The notes under the pieces are model-generated. The model was not told the DNA's origin, searched no databases, and saw only the letters and a program-made list of their open reading frames with translations. A DNA stretch of 64,000 nucleotides, taken from NCBI GenBank assembly GCA_902634455.1, contig CACPKQ010000001.1, positions 1-64,000 of the forward strand, read 5' to 3'. Below, piece after piece: positions 28,223-36,170 of this stretch; within the stretch, counting starts at the first letter, position 1; each line of letters opens with the position of its first letter. Both the position numbers and the translations under genes were made by a program. This stretch comes from an uncultured Pelagibacteraceae bacterium (GTDB taxonomy: Bacteria > Pseudomonadota > Alphaproteobacteria > Pelagibacterales > Pelagibacteraceae).

Positions 28223-29233
28223 TTAGTAGTCCTTTACAAGTTTTACCAAATAATCAACCATCAAAGGATCGGTTTCAGGTAAAATTCCGTGTCCTAAATT
28301 AAATATATATGGAAGATCATTAAAAATATTTAAATATTTTGTCGCCTCTCTTTTTATTTGATCTTTATCACCAAGTAAAAATTTAGGGTCAAGGCCTCCT
28401 TGGATTGGAATGTTGATTTCTTTTGAAATAGTTTTTGGATCTACATCATAATCAATACTAATTACATCAGGTTTAACATCTTCGCAAAAGCGTTTATAAT
28501 TTTTAATTTTCCTTGGAAAACATATCGCTGGAATACCAAGTTTTTTTGTGTGATTAACTAACTCCCTATTAGGTAAATAAATATATTTTTCTAAAAATTT
28601 ATCTTCATTTACTAAACCTGCCCAACTATCAAAAATTTGTATTATAGTTGCACCACTATTAACTTGATTTGTAATATGAATTTTTAAAAATTTAATTATT
28701 ATAGAAATTAAATTTGATACTAACTCATCTTTACTTTGATCAGAAATGAAGTTTTTAAAATCTTTTTTTGGAGATTCTTTATTTAATATATAAACTAAGA
28801 TTGTCCATGGCGCTCCTACAAAACCTATTAAATCTTTTTTATTAATTAATTTATTTTTAGAAGTAATATTTATTGACTTATATATAGGAGATAATTTACT
28901 AGAAAAACTTTTTTCACTAATTGTTAAAAAATTATTTAAATTTACTTCACCGAGCATAGGTCCAAAATTTTTTTTAAATTCAACTTTTTGACCAAGACCA
29001 TAGGGTAGCATTAAAATATCAGAAAAAATAATTGCAGCATCTAGTTGAAATCTTTTAAGTGGTTGTAATGTTATTTCAGGTGTTAAATTTTCATTCAAAC
29101 ATAGTTTTATAAAATCAGGATTTTTTTTTCTTATTTCTCTAAATTCAGGTAAATATCTTCCAGCTTGTCTCATAAACCATATAGGCTTACTTTTTGTATT
29201 ATTTTCCTTTATACATTTTAAAATTGGACTCAT
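28223..29233 (-). CDS. hemE: Uroporphyrinogen decarboxylase
   Basis: Removes four carboxyl groups from uroporphyrinogen III to give coproporphyrinogen III. 336 aa with the diagnostic N-terminal PIWFMRQAGRYLPEFREI, AAIIFSDILMLPYGLG with the catalytic Asp, GFVGAPWTILVYIL, IQIFDSWAG, and FNLGHGILPETDP near the C terminus. hemE flanks the replication origin in Caulobacter and Rickettsia; here too a non-coding gap follows immediately upstream of its start. Confidence 0.98.
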   Translation of the reverse strand: MSPILKCIKENNTKSKPIWFMRQAGRYLPEFREIRKKNPDFIKLCLNENLTPEITLQPLKRFQLDAAIIFSDILMLPYGLGQKVEFKKNFGPMLGEVNLNNFLTISEKSFSSKLSPIYKSINITSKNKLINKKDLIGFVGAPWTILVYILNKESPKKDFKNFISDQSKDELVSNLISIIIKFLKIHITNQVNSGATIIQIFDSWAGLVNEDKFLEKYIYLPNRELVNHTKKLGIPAICFPRKIKNYKRFCEDVKPDVISIDYDVDPKTISKEINIPIQGGLDPKFLLGDKDQIKREATKYLNIFNDLPYIFNLGHGILPETDPLMVDYLVKLVKDY

Positions 29234-29274
29234 ATAAATAGTAATTATATTATTTATTTATTAGTTATATATTA

Positions 29275-29283
29275 TGTGAATAA
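29275..29283 (-). promoter_or_regulatory. Consensus DnaA box
   Basis: TGTGAATAA, that is TTATTCACA on the minus strand, fits the DnaA-box consensus TTATNCACA exactly. It lies 42 bases from the hemE start in the putative origin. Only this exact copy was found in the gap; other candidates carry one mismatch. Confidence 0.6.
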
Positions 29284-29300
29284 CTATAATTATTTATAAC

Positions 29301-29335
29301 TAACATTTTACTAACTTTTTATTAACAATTTTAAC
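29301..29335 (+). repeat. Tandem 11-mer TAAC-repeat in the putative origin
   Basis: Three consecutive 11-base units, TAACATTTTAC, TAACTTTTTAT and TAACAATTTTA, are followed by a further AAC, so TAAC recurs at 29301, 29312 and 29323 with a partial fourth at 29332. Two more TAAC copies stand just upstream (29281 and 29297). The spacing of about one helical turn would place every TAAC on the same DNA face, as in protein-binding iterons or a DUE-proximal array. Function is inferred from position only. Confidence 0.5.
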
Positions 29336-29517
29336 AGTAAAAAAAATCAAATATATACTGCAATTTCTATCATATTAAATTTAATAAAAAATTGTGTATA
29401 TTTGTTTTAAACATGTTTAATTATGTTTATAAAAACAATGTTTTTCATAGGAAAAAGTAATAATAAAAAGTTATTAAATATTTAGCTGACTTATTTTAAG
29501 TTACAAACATTATATAC

Positions 29518-30342
29518 ATGACTACTACTCATCAAATTTATTTAATTTCTGACTCAACGGGAGAAACTATAGATAGAATATTTTTAGCTCTCAAAGCGCA
29601 ATTTAAAACTTTTAAATGTGAAGACCATCAGTTTTCTTTCACAAGAACTGAAAATCAAATAATTCAAATTTTAGAATTAGCCCAAAAAAAAAATAACGTT
29701 ATTATATTATATACAATTGTTGATAGCAGACTTGCTAAATTTTTAGAAGATGAAGCGCAAAAGATTAAGATACCATGTTTTGGAGTTTTAATAGATTTAA
29801 TATCAAATTTTTCAAAACTTATTAATGAAAAAGCATCTCACATACCTAGCGGACAACATGTTTTGGATGATGAATATTATAATAGAATAGAGGCAATACA
29901 ATTTACTATGAATCACGATGATGGAAAATCAATTAATGATATAAATAAATCTGATATAATTCTTCTTGGAGCTAGTCGTACCAGCAAAACCCCTACATCT
30001 ATTTATTTAGCTAATAGAGGCTTTAAAACTTCTAATATTCCATTAGTTAACGAAAACTCAATTCCCAAAATATTAAAAGAAAAATCTCTGACAATTTGTA
30101 TAGTTGGATTAACAACAGAACCTGAAAGATTAATAGATGTTAGAAGAAATAGAATGAAATCATTAAAAGAAAGTCATGGAACAGACTATACAAATTTAGA
30201 AAAAATTAAAAGAGAAATTGAAAATTCAAAAAAAACTTTTAAAAAATATAATTGGCCAATTGTTGATGTAACGAGAAAGTCTGTAGAGGAAACTGCCGCA
30301 TCAATTATAAAGATTTACGAAATAAAAAAAGGAAATGAATAA
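29518..30342 (+). CDS. ppsR: PpsR/PDRP-type bifunctional kinase-pyrophosphorylase (DUF299)
   Basis: Regulates PEP synthase or pyruvate phosphate dikinase by ADP-dependent phosphorylation and Pi-dependent dephosphorylation. 274 aa: IYLISDSTGETIDRIFLAL at the start, HIPSGQHVLDDEYYNRIEAI, then the P-loop ILLGASRTSKTPTSIYLANR and the late motif YTNLEKIKREIE. In Caulobacter and Rickettsia the homologue is the first gene to the right of the origin, as here. The start ATG follows the origin gap directly, with no obvious Shine-Dalgarno sequence. Confidence 0.92.
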   Translation: MTTTHQIYLISDSTGETIDRIFLALKAQFKTFKCEDHQFSFTRTENQIIQILELAQKKNNVIILYTIVDSRLAKFLEDEAQKIKIPCFGVLIDLISNFSKLINEKASHIPSGQHVLDDEYYNRIEAIQFTMNHDDGKSINDINKSDIILLGASRTSKTPTSIYLANRGFKTSNIPLVNENSIPKILKEKSLTICIVGLTTEPERLIDVRRNRMKSLKESHGTDYTNLEKIKREIENSKKTFKKYNWPIVDVTRKSVEETAASIIKIYEIKKGNE

Positions 30343-30919
30343 TATTATTCTTGCTTCTAAAAGTGAAGTTAGAAGAAAAATTTTAGAAGAAAATGGTATA
30401 AAGTGTAAAGTATTGCCATCAAATGTTGATGAGGATTTTGTTAAAAATAGCTTATTAAAAGAAAAGATAACTCCAGAAATAATTTCAAAAAATTTAGCTG
30501 AATTAAAAGCTAACAAAATAAGTCAGAAGGAACCAAATAATATTGTTTTAGGAGCAGACAGCATTATAGATTTAAATGGTCAAATAATTTCTAAACCATC
30601 TAGTCGAGAAGAAGCTTTAAAAATTTTAAAAAAATTAAATGGAAAAACACACAATTTAATTAGCTCAGTTTGTATGTCTAAAAATGGATCTATGATATGG
30701 AATTTTACTGACAAAGCAGCTTTAACTATGAAAAAAATGTCTGATAAGGAAATTGTAGACTATTTAAAGAAAATAAAAGATGAGTCGTTATATGCTTACA
30801 ATGTTTATCAAATTGAAGGAGAAGGAAGATCTTTATTTTCTAAAATAGAAGGTGATGAAAATACAATTATGGGCTTACCAATTAAACAAATTAAGGAGTA
30901 TTTAAAAAATTATGAGTGA
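30335..30919 (+). CDS. maf: Maf-family nucleotide pyrophosphatase
   Basis: House-cleaning enzyme hydrolysing non-canonical or modified NTPs. 194 aa with IILASKSEVRRKILEENGI, VLGADSIIDLNGQIISKPSS with the catalytic Asp, KKLNGKTHNLISSVC, and YNVYQIEGEGRSLFSKIEG DENTIMGLPI near the C terminus. It overlaps ppsR and the SDR gene by eight bases each. The ppsR-maf-aroE-coaE-dnaQ order is the conserved right flank of alphaproteobacterial origins. Confidence 0.93.
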   Translation: MNNIILASKSEVRRKILEENGIKCKVLPSNVDEDFVKNSLLKEKITPEIISKNLAELKANKISQKEPNNIVLGADSIIDLNGQIISKPSSREEALKILKKLNGKTHNLISSVCMSKNGSMIWNFTDKAALTMKKMSDKEIVDYLKKIKDESLYAYNVYQIEGEGRSLFSKIEGDENTIMGLPIKQIKEYLKNYE

Positions 30920-31589
30920 AACAGTTTTAATTGTTGGGACTGGTTTAGGTTTAAGTGCTTCATTAGCACGCCTATGTTTTTCTAAAAAAATGAAAGTAAT
31001 TATGGCTTCTAGAAATATTGCAAAATTACAAGAATTAAAAAACGAAGTAAAAGGAGAAACTTTCGAATGTGATTCTAGCAGCAGAGAAAGTGTTTCAAAT
31101 CTTTTTAAACAATTAGATAAAACAGTAGGAACTCCCAATCTTGTTATCTACAATGCTTCATCCAGACCAAAGAAATCAAGTATTGTAGACCTAGATCCTA
31201 TTGAAACTCAAAAAGCTATTAATATTACTTGTTTTGGTGCTTTTTTAGTTGCACAAGAAGCTACAAAAAGAATGATTAAAAGAAAAAACGGAAGTATTTT
31301 TTTTACAGGTGCAACGGCTGGAATTAAAGGTTTTGCTAATTCATCAGCTTTTGCAATGGGTAAATTTGCTCTTAGAGGCTTAGCACAATCTCTTGCTAGA
31401 GAGCTACATCCAAAGGGCATTCACATTGCCCATTTTGTAATTGATGGAGTTATAGGCAAGGAGCCTAAGGGCGAGTATCAAGCAATGGATCCTGATCAAA
31501 TAGCAAAAACCTATCTTCAATTTCATCACCAAGATAAAAGTGTTTGGTCCTGGGAAGTTGAATTAAGAACTTCGGTAGAGAATTTTTAA
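30912..31589 (+). CDS. Short-chain dehydrogenase-like protein lacking the catalytic Tyr
   Basis: Rossmann-fold SDR of 225 aa. The nucleotide loop reads VLIVGTGLGLSASLARLCFS instead of TGxxxGIG, and the active-site YxxxK is SAFAMGKFALRGLAQSLARE with Phe for Tyr. The stretch FAMGKFALRGLAQSLARELH followed by PKGIHIAHFVIDG matches an SDR subgroup in which the Phe is usual, so this is a family trait and not damage. Its role is unknown. It sits between maf and aroE, overlapping maf by eight bases and abutting aroE, so it is inside the origin-flanking operon. Confidence 0.82.
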   Translation: MSETVLIVGTGLGLSASLARLCFSKKMKVIMASRNIAKLQELKNEVKGETFECDSSSRESVSNLFKQLDKTVGTPNLVIYNASSRPKKSSIVDLDPIETQKAINITCFGAFLVAQEATKRMIKRKNGSIFFTGATAGIKGFANSSAFAMGKFALRGLAQSLARELHPKGIHIAHFVIDGVIGKEPKGEYQAMDPDQIAKTYLQFHHQDKSVWSWEVELRTSVENF

Positions 31590-32387
31590 ATGAAAAAGTA
31601 TCTAGTCATAGGAAATCCGATTGAACATTCTCTATCTCCCAAATTACATAATTATTGGTTTAAAAAAAAAAATATAAATGCAATTTATGATAAAAAGTTA
31701 TTAAACGAATCTGATATAGAAAATATAATTTCTAAAGTCAAAAAAGAAGAAATTCATGGTTTAAATGTAACTGTACCTTTTAAAAAATCAGTTATACCTT
31801 TTCTTGATGAATTAACTTCCGAAGCAAATGAGTCTAAATCTGTAAATACGATTTATAAAGAAAATAATAAAGTTATTGGTCATAATACTGATATTGCAGG
31901 ATTTGAACTTAGTCTTAGACATTTTAAATATGATGTAAAAGATAAAAAGATTTTTATTTTAGGAGCTGGCGGAGTTGTTTCTTCAATAATTTTGGCACTA
32001 AAAAAAATGGGAACTTCAAAAATATTTTTGAGCAATAGAACAAGACAAAAAGCTGAAAATTTAAAAAAACTTTTTCCTAATTTACATTTAATTGATTGGG
32101 GCGAAACACCAGATTTTAATATGATTATAAATGCTACAACTATTGGACTGAAAGAAAGTGATGAAATTAAATTAAATTATGAAAATTTAGGAAATAATAA
32201 ATTTTTCTATGACATTATCTATAATCACAAGGAAACAAATTTTTTAAAAAAAGCAAAAACGTTTGGTAATAAAATTGAAAATGGTAAAATGATGTTTATT
32301 TATCAAGCCCATCAAGCATTTACTATCTGGCATAAAGTTATGCCAGAAATAAATAATGAAATAATAAAATTCTTAAATAATGATTAA
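31590..32387 (+). CDS. aroE: Shikimate dehydrogenase
   Basis: NADPH-dependent reduction of 3-dehydroshikimate in aromatic amino-acid synthesis. 265 aa with VIGNPIEHSLSPKLHNYWF, LNVTVPFKKSVIPFLDE containing the catalytic Lys, GHNTDIAGFELSL, the nucleotide loop ILGAGGVVSSIILALK, and SNRTRQKAENL for NADP preference. The C-terminal segment GKMMFIYQAHQAFTIW is typical. It overlaps coaE by eight bases. Confidence 0.96.
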   Translation: MKKYLVIGNPIEHSLSPKLHNYWFKKKNINAIYDKKLLNESDIENIISKVKKEEIHGLNVTVPFKKSVIPFLDELTSEANESKSVNTIYKENNKVIGHNTDIAGFELSLRHFKYDVKDKKIFILGAGGVVSSIILALKKMGTSKIFLSNRTRQKAENLKKLFPNLHLIDWGETPDFNMIINATTIGLKESDEIKLNYENLGNNKFFYDIIYNHKETNFLKKAKTFGNKIENGKMMFIYQAHQAFTIWHKVMPEINNEIIKFLNND

Positions 32388-32949
32388 AATTGCTATTCTT
32401 GGTGATATAGGTTCGGGCAAAAGCTATGTGGCTAATAAATTTGGATATCCCGTATTCTCTGCCGATAATGAGGTAAACAAAATATATAAAAAAAATAAAT
32501 TATGTTTTAATAAACTAAAAAAAAAATTACCTAAATACATTTTCTCATTTCCAATAAATAAAAAAGAACTTAGTGCAGCGATTATTAATAATGAAAATAA
32601 TTTAAAAAAAATAAACAAAATAGTTCATCCGATCGTGAGAAAAAAAATGAAAAATTTTTTTAAAAAAAATAAAAATAAAAAAATTGTTATTTTAGATATA
32701 CCTCTTTTTGTGGAAAATAAAATGAATAATAAAAGTTACAAATTGGTTTTTGTTGAGGCAAATAAAAGAGAAATTCAAAAAAGGCTTAAAAAAAGAAAAA
32801 ATTATAAAAAAGAAATTGTCGATAAATTAAAAAAATTTCAACTTTCTCTAATAACAAAAAGAAGGATCTCTCAATATATAATTAAAAATGATTTTAAAAA
32901 TTCATCTATTAAAAAAAAAATAAAAATGATAAAAAAAGCAATTTTATAG
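32380..32949 (+). CDS. coaE: Dephospho-CoA kinase
   Basis: Last step of coenzyme A synthesis. 189 aa with P-loop ILGDIGSGKSYVANKFG, FSADNEVNKIY with the catalytic Asp region, IVHPIVRKKM, and VILDIPLFVENKMNNKSYKL followed by VFVEA. Very Lys-rich, a composition effect of AT bias. It overlaps aroE and abuts dnaQ with no gap. Confidence 0.93.
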   Translation: MIKIAILGDIGSGKSYVANKFGYPVFSADNEVNKIYKKNKLCFNKLKKKLPKYIFSFPINKKELSAAIINNENNLKKINKIVHPIVRKKMKNFFKKNKNKKIVILDIPLFVENKMNNKSYKLVFVEANKREIQKRLKKRKNYKKEIVDKLKKFQLSLITKRRISQYIIKNDFKNSSIKKKIKMIKKAIL

Positions 32950-33621
32950 ATGAAAGAAATAGTTCTTGATACAGAAACAACCGGATTATCAGTTCAAGAG
33001 GGTCATAAGATAGTAGAAATAGGATGTATAGAACTTAATGATCTTGTGCCGACGACTAATATATTTCACTGTTATTTAAATCCTCAAAGAAAAGTATCCA
33101 AGGATGCTCTTGAAGTTCATGGTTATACAGATGAATTTTTATCGAATAAAAAAAAATTTTACGAAATAGTAGATGAATTTTTAGAATTTATAAAAGATAA
33201 AAAATTAATCATACATAATGCAGATTTTGATTTAGCTCATTTAAATAATGAACTTCAACTAATTGGTAAAAAAAAAATAGAAAAAGTAAATGTGATTGAT
33301 ACTTTAGATATAGCCAGAGATAAATTCCCCGGTTTATCTATAAGTTTAGATGCTCTTTGCAAAAGATATAGAATAGATAATTCGAAAAGAGAAAAACATA
33401 ATGCATTAGTAGATTGTGAATTACTCACAAAAGTTTATATTAATTTAATTGATCAGAAAGAACCTACTTTAAATTTTCAAAAAAAAACTGAAGAAAATTT
33501 AATTAAAGATAAAAATATTTTAAAGAATTATTCAAAAAAAATAGTTGAACCAAATATTGAAGAATTAGAATTACATAAAAAATATTTGAAAAATTCTTTA
33601 AAAAAGAATTTTTTTAATTAG
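32950..33621 (+). CDS. dnaQ: DNA polymerase III epsilon subunit (proofreading exonuclease)
   Basis: 3'-5' exonuclease that proofreads for the replicative polymerase. 223 aa; DEDDh motifs are visible: VLDTETTGLSVQEGHKIVEI, LIIHNADFDLAHLN and the final His/Asp region KREKHNALVDCELLTKVY. A C-terminal tail of about 45 residues probably contacts the alpha subunit. It is the last plus-strand gene of the origin-right operon before convergent secB, overlapping it by eight bases. Confidence 0.95.
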   Translation: MKEIVLDTETTGLSVQEGHKIVEIGCIELNDLVPTTNIFHCYLNPQRKVSKDALEVHGYTDEFLSNKKKFYEIVDEFLEFIKDKKLIIHNADFDLAHLNNELQLIGKKKIEKVNVIDTLDIARDKFPGLSISLDALCKRYRIDNSKREKHNALVDCELLTKVYINLIDQKEPTLNFQKKTEENLIKDKNILKNYSKKIVEPNIEELELHKKYLKNSLKKNFFN

Positions 33622-34036
33622 ATCTTTCGTTATATAGTTTCTCAAAGTCTATTTTTTTACCTGATTTTATTTCAGGAAATCCAGATTCTCTTAATAAATT
33701 TACAAATATTTTTTCAATTTTTGGATAAACTTCATTTTGTACATCACATAAAAAAATTTTTTCTAATTCTTTTTTATCTTTTAATTCACTAACAATTTTA
33801 ACTAAAGATGTATAAGTTAATTCAAAATGAGATTTTTTTTCACTATTATCTTTATCTTTAAAAATAATTTTTGTGTCTACTTCTACTATTTTATCTTTAA
33901 TGGGTTTTGATTTTATATCAATATTCATTATATAATTATTTATATTTTTTTTTACAAAAAAATAAGTTTCAGCATTTGGTGTTTCGCTGGAAAGATCTTT
34001 AACGAAATTTAAAAGAATTTCATATTTTTTGGACAT
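33614..34036 (-). CDS. secB: Protein-export chaperone SecB (divergent)
   Basis: Tetrameric chaperone keeping preproteins unfolded for SecA. 140 aa, poorly conserved, but with the fold order of SecB: FVKDLSSETPNAETYFF, long beta strands, HFELTYTSLVKIV, and the C-terminal KIEKIFVNLLRESGFPEIKS followed by GKKIDFEKLY, corresponding to the usual GFPPL...DFxxLY tail. Convergent secB next to dnaQ and fxsA is the gene order seen beside alphaproteobacterial origins, which supports the call. Confidence 0.85.
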   Translation of the reverse strand: MSKKYEILLNFVKDLSSETPNAETYFFVKKNINNYIMNIDIKSKPIKDKIVEVDTKIIFKDKDNSEKKSHFELTYTSLVKIVSELKDKKELEKIFLCDVQNEVYPKIEKIFVNLLRESGFPEIKSGKKIDFEKLYNERSN

Positions 34037-34044
34037 ATATACTT

Positions 34045-34458
34045 TTATTTTTTATCATCTATATCTTCATACTCACCTTCAATAAAGTTTTTTTTATTAG
34101 TTCTACTTGTAGGATATTTTTTTGATATATATTTTAAAAAAAATTTTCTAGTAATAGGAAAAATTAATAATAAACCAAATAGATCAGTAGCAAATCCCGG
34201 TATGATTAATAATATTGCAGCAAATGCAAGCACTGCTCCAGAAATTATTTCATAAAATGGAATTTCATTTTTAAATAAATGTCGCATCCCTGATTTTAAT
34301 GTGTTAAAACCTTCGTATCGTGCATACCAAACACCTATAATTGCTGTTATTAATATTAAAGAAATAGTATTAAAAGCACCTATTTGTGAGCCAATTTTAA
34401 TTAATAAATATATTTCTAATAAAGGAATTCCAATTATCAATAATAATATTGCGTTCAT
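34045..34458 (-). CDS. fxsA: FxsA-family inner-membrane protein
   Basis: Small polytopic cytoplasmic membrane protein; the E. coli homologue lessens phage T7 exclusion, but the native role is unclear. 137 aa: ILLLIIGIPLLEIYLLIKIG, ISLILITAIIGVWYARYEGF, then a second helix pair ISGAVLAFAAILLIIPGFAT DLFGLLLIFP and a hydrophilic acidic tail (EGEYEDIDDKK). It lies eight bases upstream of secB on the same strand and diverges from the Tim44-like gene across 58 bases. Confidence 0.9.
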   Translation of the reverse strand: MNAILLLIIGIPLLEIYLLIKIGSQIGAFNTISLILITAIIGVWYARYEGFNTLKSGMRHLFKNEIPFYEIISGAVLAFAAILLIIPGFATDLFGLLLIFPITRKFFLKYISKKYPTSRTNKKNFIEGEYEDIDDKK

Positions 34459-34516
34459 TAGTTGTTAATCTAAATTGCCAGTTGAAATTTATCAATTAGT
34501 AAATATTATTTAGATT

Positions 34517-35107
34517 ATGAATTATAGTTTTGAATATATAGATATAGTGCTTTTAGCCATGATTGCTGGCTTTATTTTTCTTAGATTAAGAGGAATCCTT
34601 GGAAAAAAAACAGGTCATGAAGATAATATTCCAACAAGCTTTTCAAATGATTTTTCAACTAAAAAAGAAGATAAAAAAATAGATGTTAATAACTTTGATG
34701 ATGTTGCAAAAAGTAATTTTTTGAAAGGTGCTAAAATTGCTTATGAAACAATTATTATGAGTTTTTCAAATGGGAATCTTAAAGAAGTAAATTCTTTACT
34801 AGATAAAAAAGTGCTTTCTCAATTTAAAGAAGCAATAAAAGAAAGAAATGATAAAGAACTATCTTCCGAAGCTACTTTCGTTGGTATTAATTCTGCTGCC
34901 ATTAAACATTATAGTCAAAACCAAAATATGCTGGAAGTAACAGTTAATTTTGTAAGTGAAATTATATCTTGTGTCAGAGATAAAAATAAAAAAGTTATAT
35001 CTGGCAACCCTGATAAAATAAAAAAAGTTCATGATACATGGAAATTTTCAAGAGATGTAAGATCTTCAAATCCAAGTTGGTTAGTAATTGATACCCAAGT
35101 TAATTGA
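34517..35107 (+). CDS. Tim44-like domain protein
   Basis: 196 aa with a single N-terminal membrane helix (YIDIVLLAMIAGFIFLRLRG) and a C-terminal Tim44-like/NTF2-like domain (SNFLKGAKIAYETIIMSFSN, LLDKKVLSQFKEAIKERND). Bacterial members are inner-membrane proteins; a role in membrane-protein quality control is proposed in some alphaproteobacteria. In many relatives it precedes mltA and smr; here mltA is absent and the smr gene overlaps it directly by four bases. Confidence 0.88.
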   Translation: MNYSFEYIDIVLLAMIAGFIFLRLRGILGKKTGHEDNIPTSFSNDFSTKKEDKKIDVNNFDDVAKSNFLKGAKIAYETIIMSFSNGNLKEVNSLLDKKVLSQFKEAIKERNDKELSSEATFVGINSAAIKHYSQNQNMLEVTVNFVSEIISCVRDKNKKVISGNPDKIKKVHDTWKFSRDVRSSNPSWLVIDTQVN

Positions 35108-35520
35108 AAAAAAAAATTTCAGATAAAGATAAATTAGATTGGAATAAATTTATTTCAAAAAATGAAAGTGTTGAAGATAAAGATGATATTCAAACTGAAA
35201 AAAGATATATATTTAAAGAAAGAACAGTAGATTTGCATGGTCTTACTTTAGAAAAAGCAAATGAATACATAAAAAACTTTATTATCAAATCTTATAAAGA
35301 TAAAGTGAATAAAATTAATGTAATAACGGGCAAGGGTAAAAGATCAAAAAATAAATATGATCCATATATTTCTAAAGATTTATCAATTTTAAAATACTCA
35401 GTACCTGATTATATAAATAGAGATAAAGATTTAGTTAGTTTAATAAAAAATTTGTCTCCTGCAAGAATGGAAGATGGGGGAGAAGGAGCATTTTATATAT
35501 ATTTACGTAAAAAAAAATGA
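35104..35520 (+). CDS. Smr-domain protein
   Basis: 138 aa, predicted Smr (small MutS-related) domain nuclease or nucleic-acid binder. The TVDLHGLTLEKANEYIKNFI start motif and the INVITGKGKRSKN loop, equivalent to the family TGKG motif, are clear, followed by ARMEDGGEGAFYIYLRK. The start codon is TTG at 35104, overlapping the upstream TGA; no ATG or GTG is available before the domain. The stop overlaps the next ATG (ATGA). Confidence 0.88.
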   Translation: MKKKISDKDKLDWNKFISKNESVEDKDDIQTEKRYIFKERTVDLHGLTLEKANEYIKNFIIKSYKDKVNKINVITGKGKRSKNKYDPYISKDLSILKYSVPDYINRDKDLVSLIKNLSPARMEDGGEGAFYIYLRKKK

Positions 35521-36170
35521 CAATAAAAAGAACTAATAAACTTTTTCAAAAAAATTTTTTAAAAAAAAATAATCATTTGAAAATTTTGGATTTAGGTTGT
35601 ACACATATAAATTATTGGAAAGAAGCTAATCATTTTGCAGATATTGTAGATTATTCAAAAGAGTTTTCAAAAAAAAATCTTAATTTTACTCTGCTTAGTC
35701 CAAATCAAAAATTACCTTTCAAAGATAAGGAGTTTGATTATGTAATTTTAAGTCATGTTTTAGAGCATGTATCAAACATTAATGAATTTACTAAAGAAGT
35801 AGAAAGAATTGCTAAAGCTGGGTACATAGAACTGCCCACTAAATTAGCTGATAATTTAGTAATTGGTTGTGATGAAGAAGATATTGGGCATAAATGGTGG
35901 ATGGAATTTGATGATGTAAATGGGCAACTTAAATATATAAAAAAAATAGATGTTTTGCAAAAATTTTTATCTGTTGGATCCTTAAATAAGTTTCAAAATT
36001 TTTTTGAAGATAGTTTAATTCTTCAATTATACTGGGAAAATACAATTGAATTGGTGGAAGGTAAGCATTATTCTTTTGAAAAAAAAATAAGTTTTTTATC
36101 TTTAATTAGAAAATTTTTTGGAAAAAAAGTAAGAGACTATTTTTCTGAAATTAAAAAAATTATAAAATAA
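35517..36170 (+). CDS. Class I SAM-dependent methyltransferase
   Basis: 217 aa with a methyltransferase-11-type core: [20 protein letters not shown] (SAM loop), a short strand [36 protein letters not shown] and a product-strand AGYIELPTK. The loop has TH instead of the usual G-x-G, so binding is slightly unusual. Beyond the core comes a segment ([17 protein letters not shown]) seen in SAM-dependent enzymes of glycan clusters. Substrate unknown. Its 3' end overlaps convergent hslU by 11 bases. Confidence 0.8.
   Translation: MTIKRTNKLFQKNFLKKNNHLKILDLGCTHINYWKEANHFADIVDYSKEFSKKNLNFTLLSPNQKLPFKDKEFDYVILSHVLEHVSNINEFTKEVERIAKAGYIELPTKLADNLVIGCDEEDIGHKWWMEFDDVNGQLKYIKKIDVLQKFLSVGSLNKFQNFFEDSLILQLYWENTIELVEGKHYSFEKKISFLSLIRKFFGKKVRDYFSEIKKIIK

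Larger units (their letters stand above)
29234..29517. other. Putative chromosomal replication origin (oriC) between hemE and ppsR
   Basis: This 284-base gap is the largest non-coding stretch in the window and almost pure A/T. It separates divergent hemE and ppsR (DUF299, the RP001 homologue), the location of the Caulobacter and Rickettsia origins. Seen inside: one consensus DnaA box (29275-29283), two weaker DnaA-box-like 9-mers (TGTGTATAT at 29393-29401 and TGTTTATAA at 29424-29432), three tandem 11-mers (29301-29333) and long A/T runs suitable for unwinding. Core genes to the left run mainly leftward and those to the right mainly rightward, as expected at an origin. A parS site lies 8 kb away. 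Confidence 0.78.
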
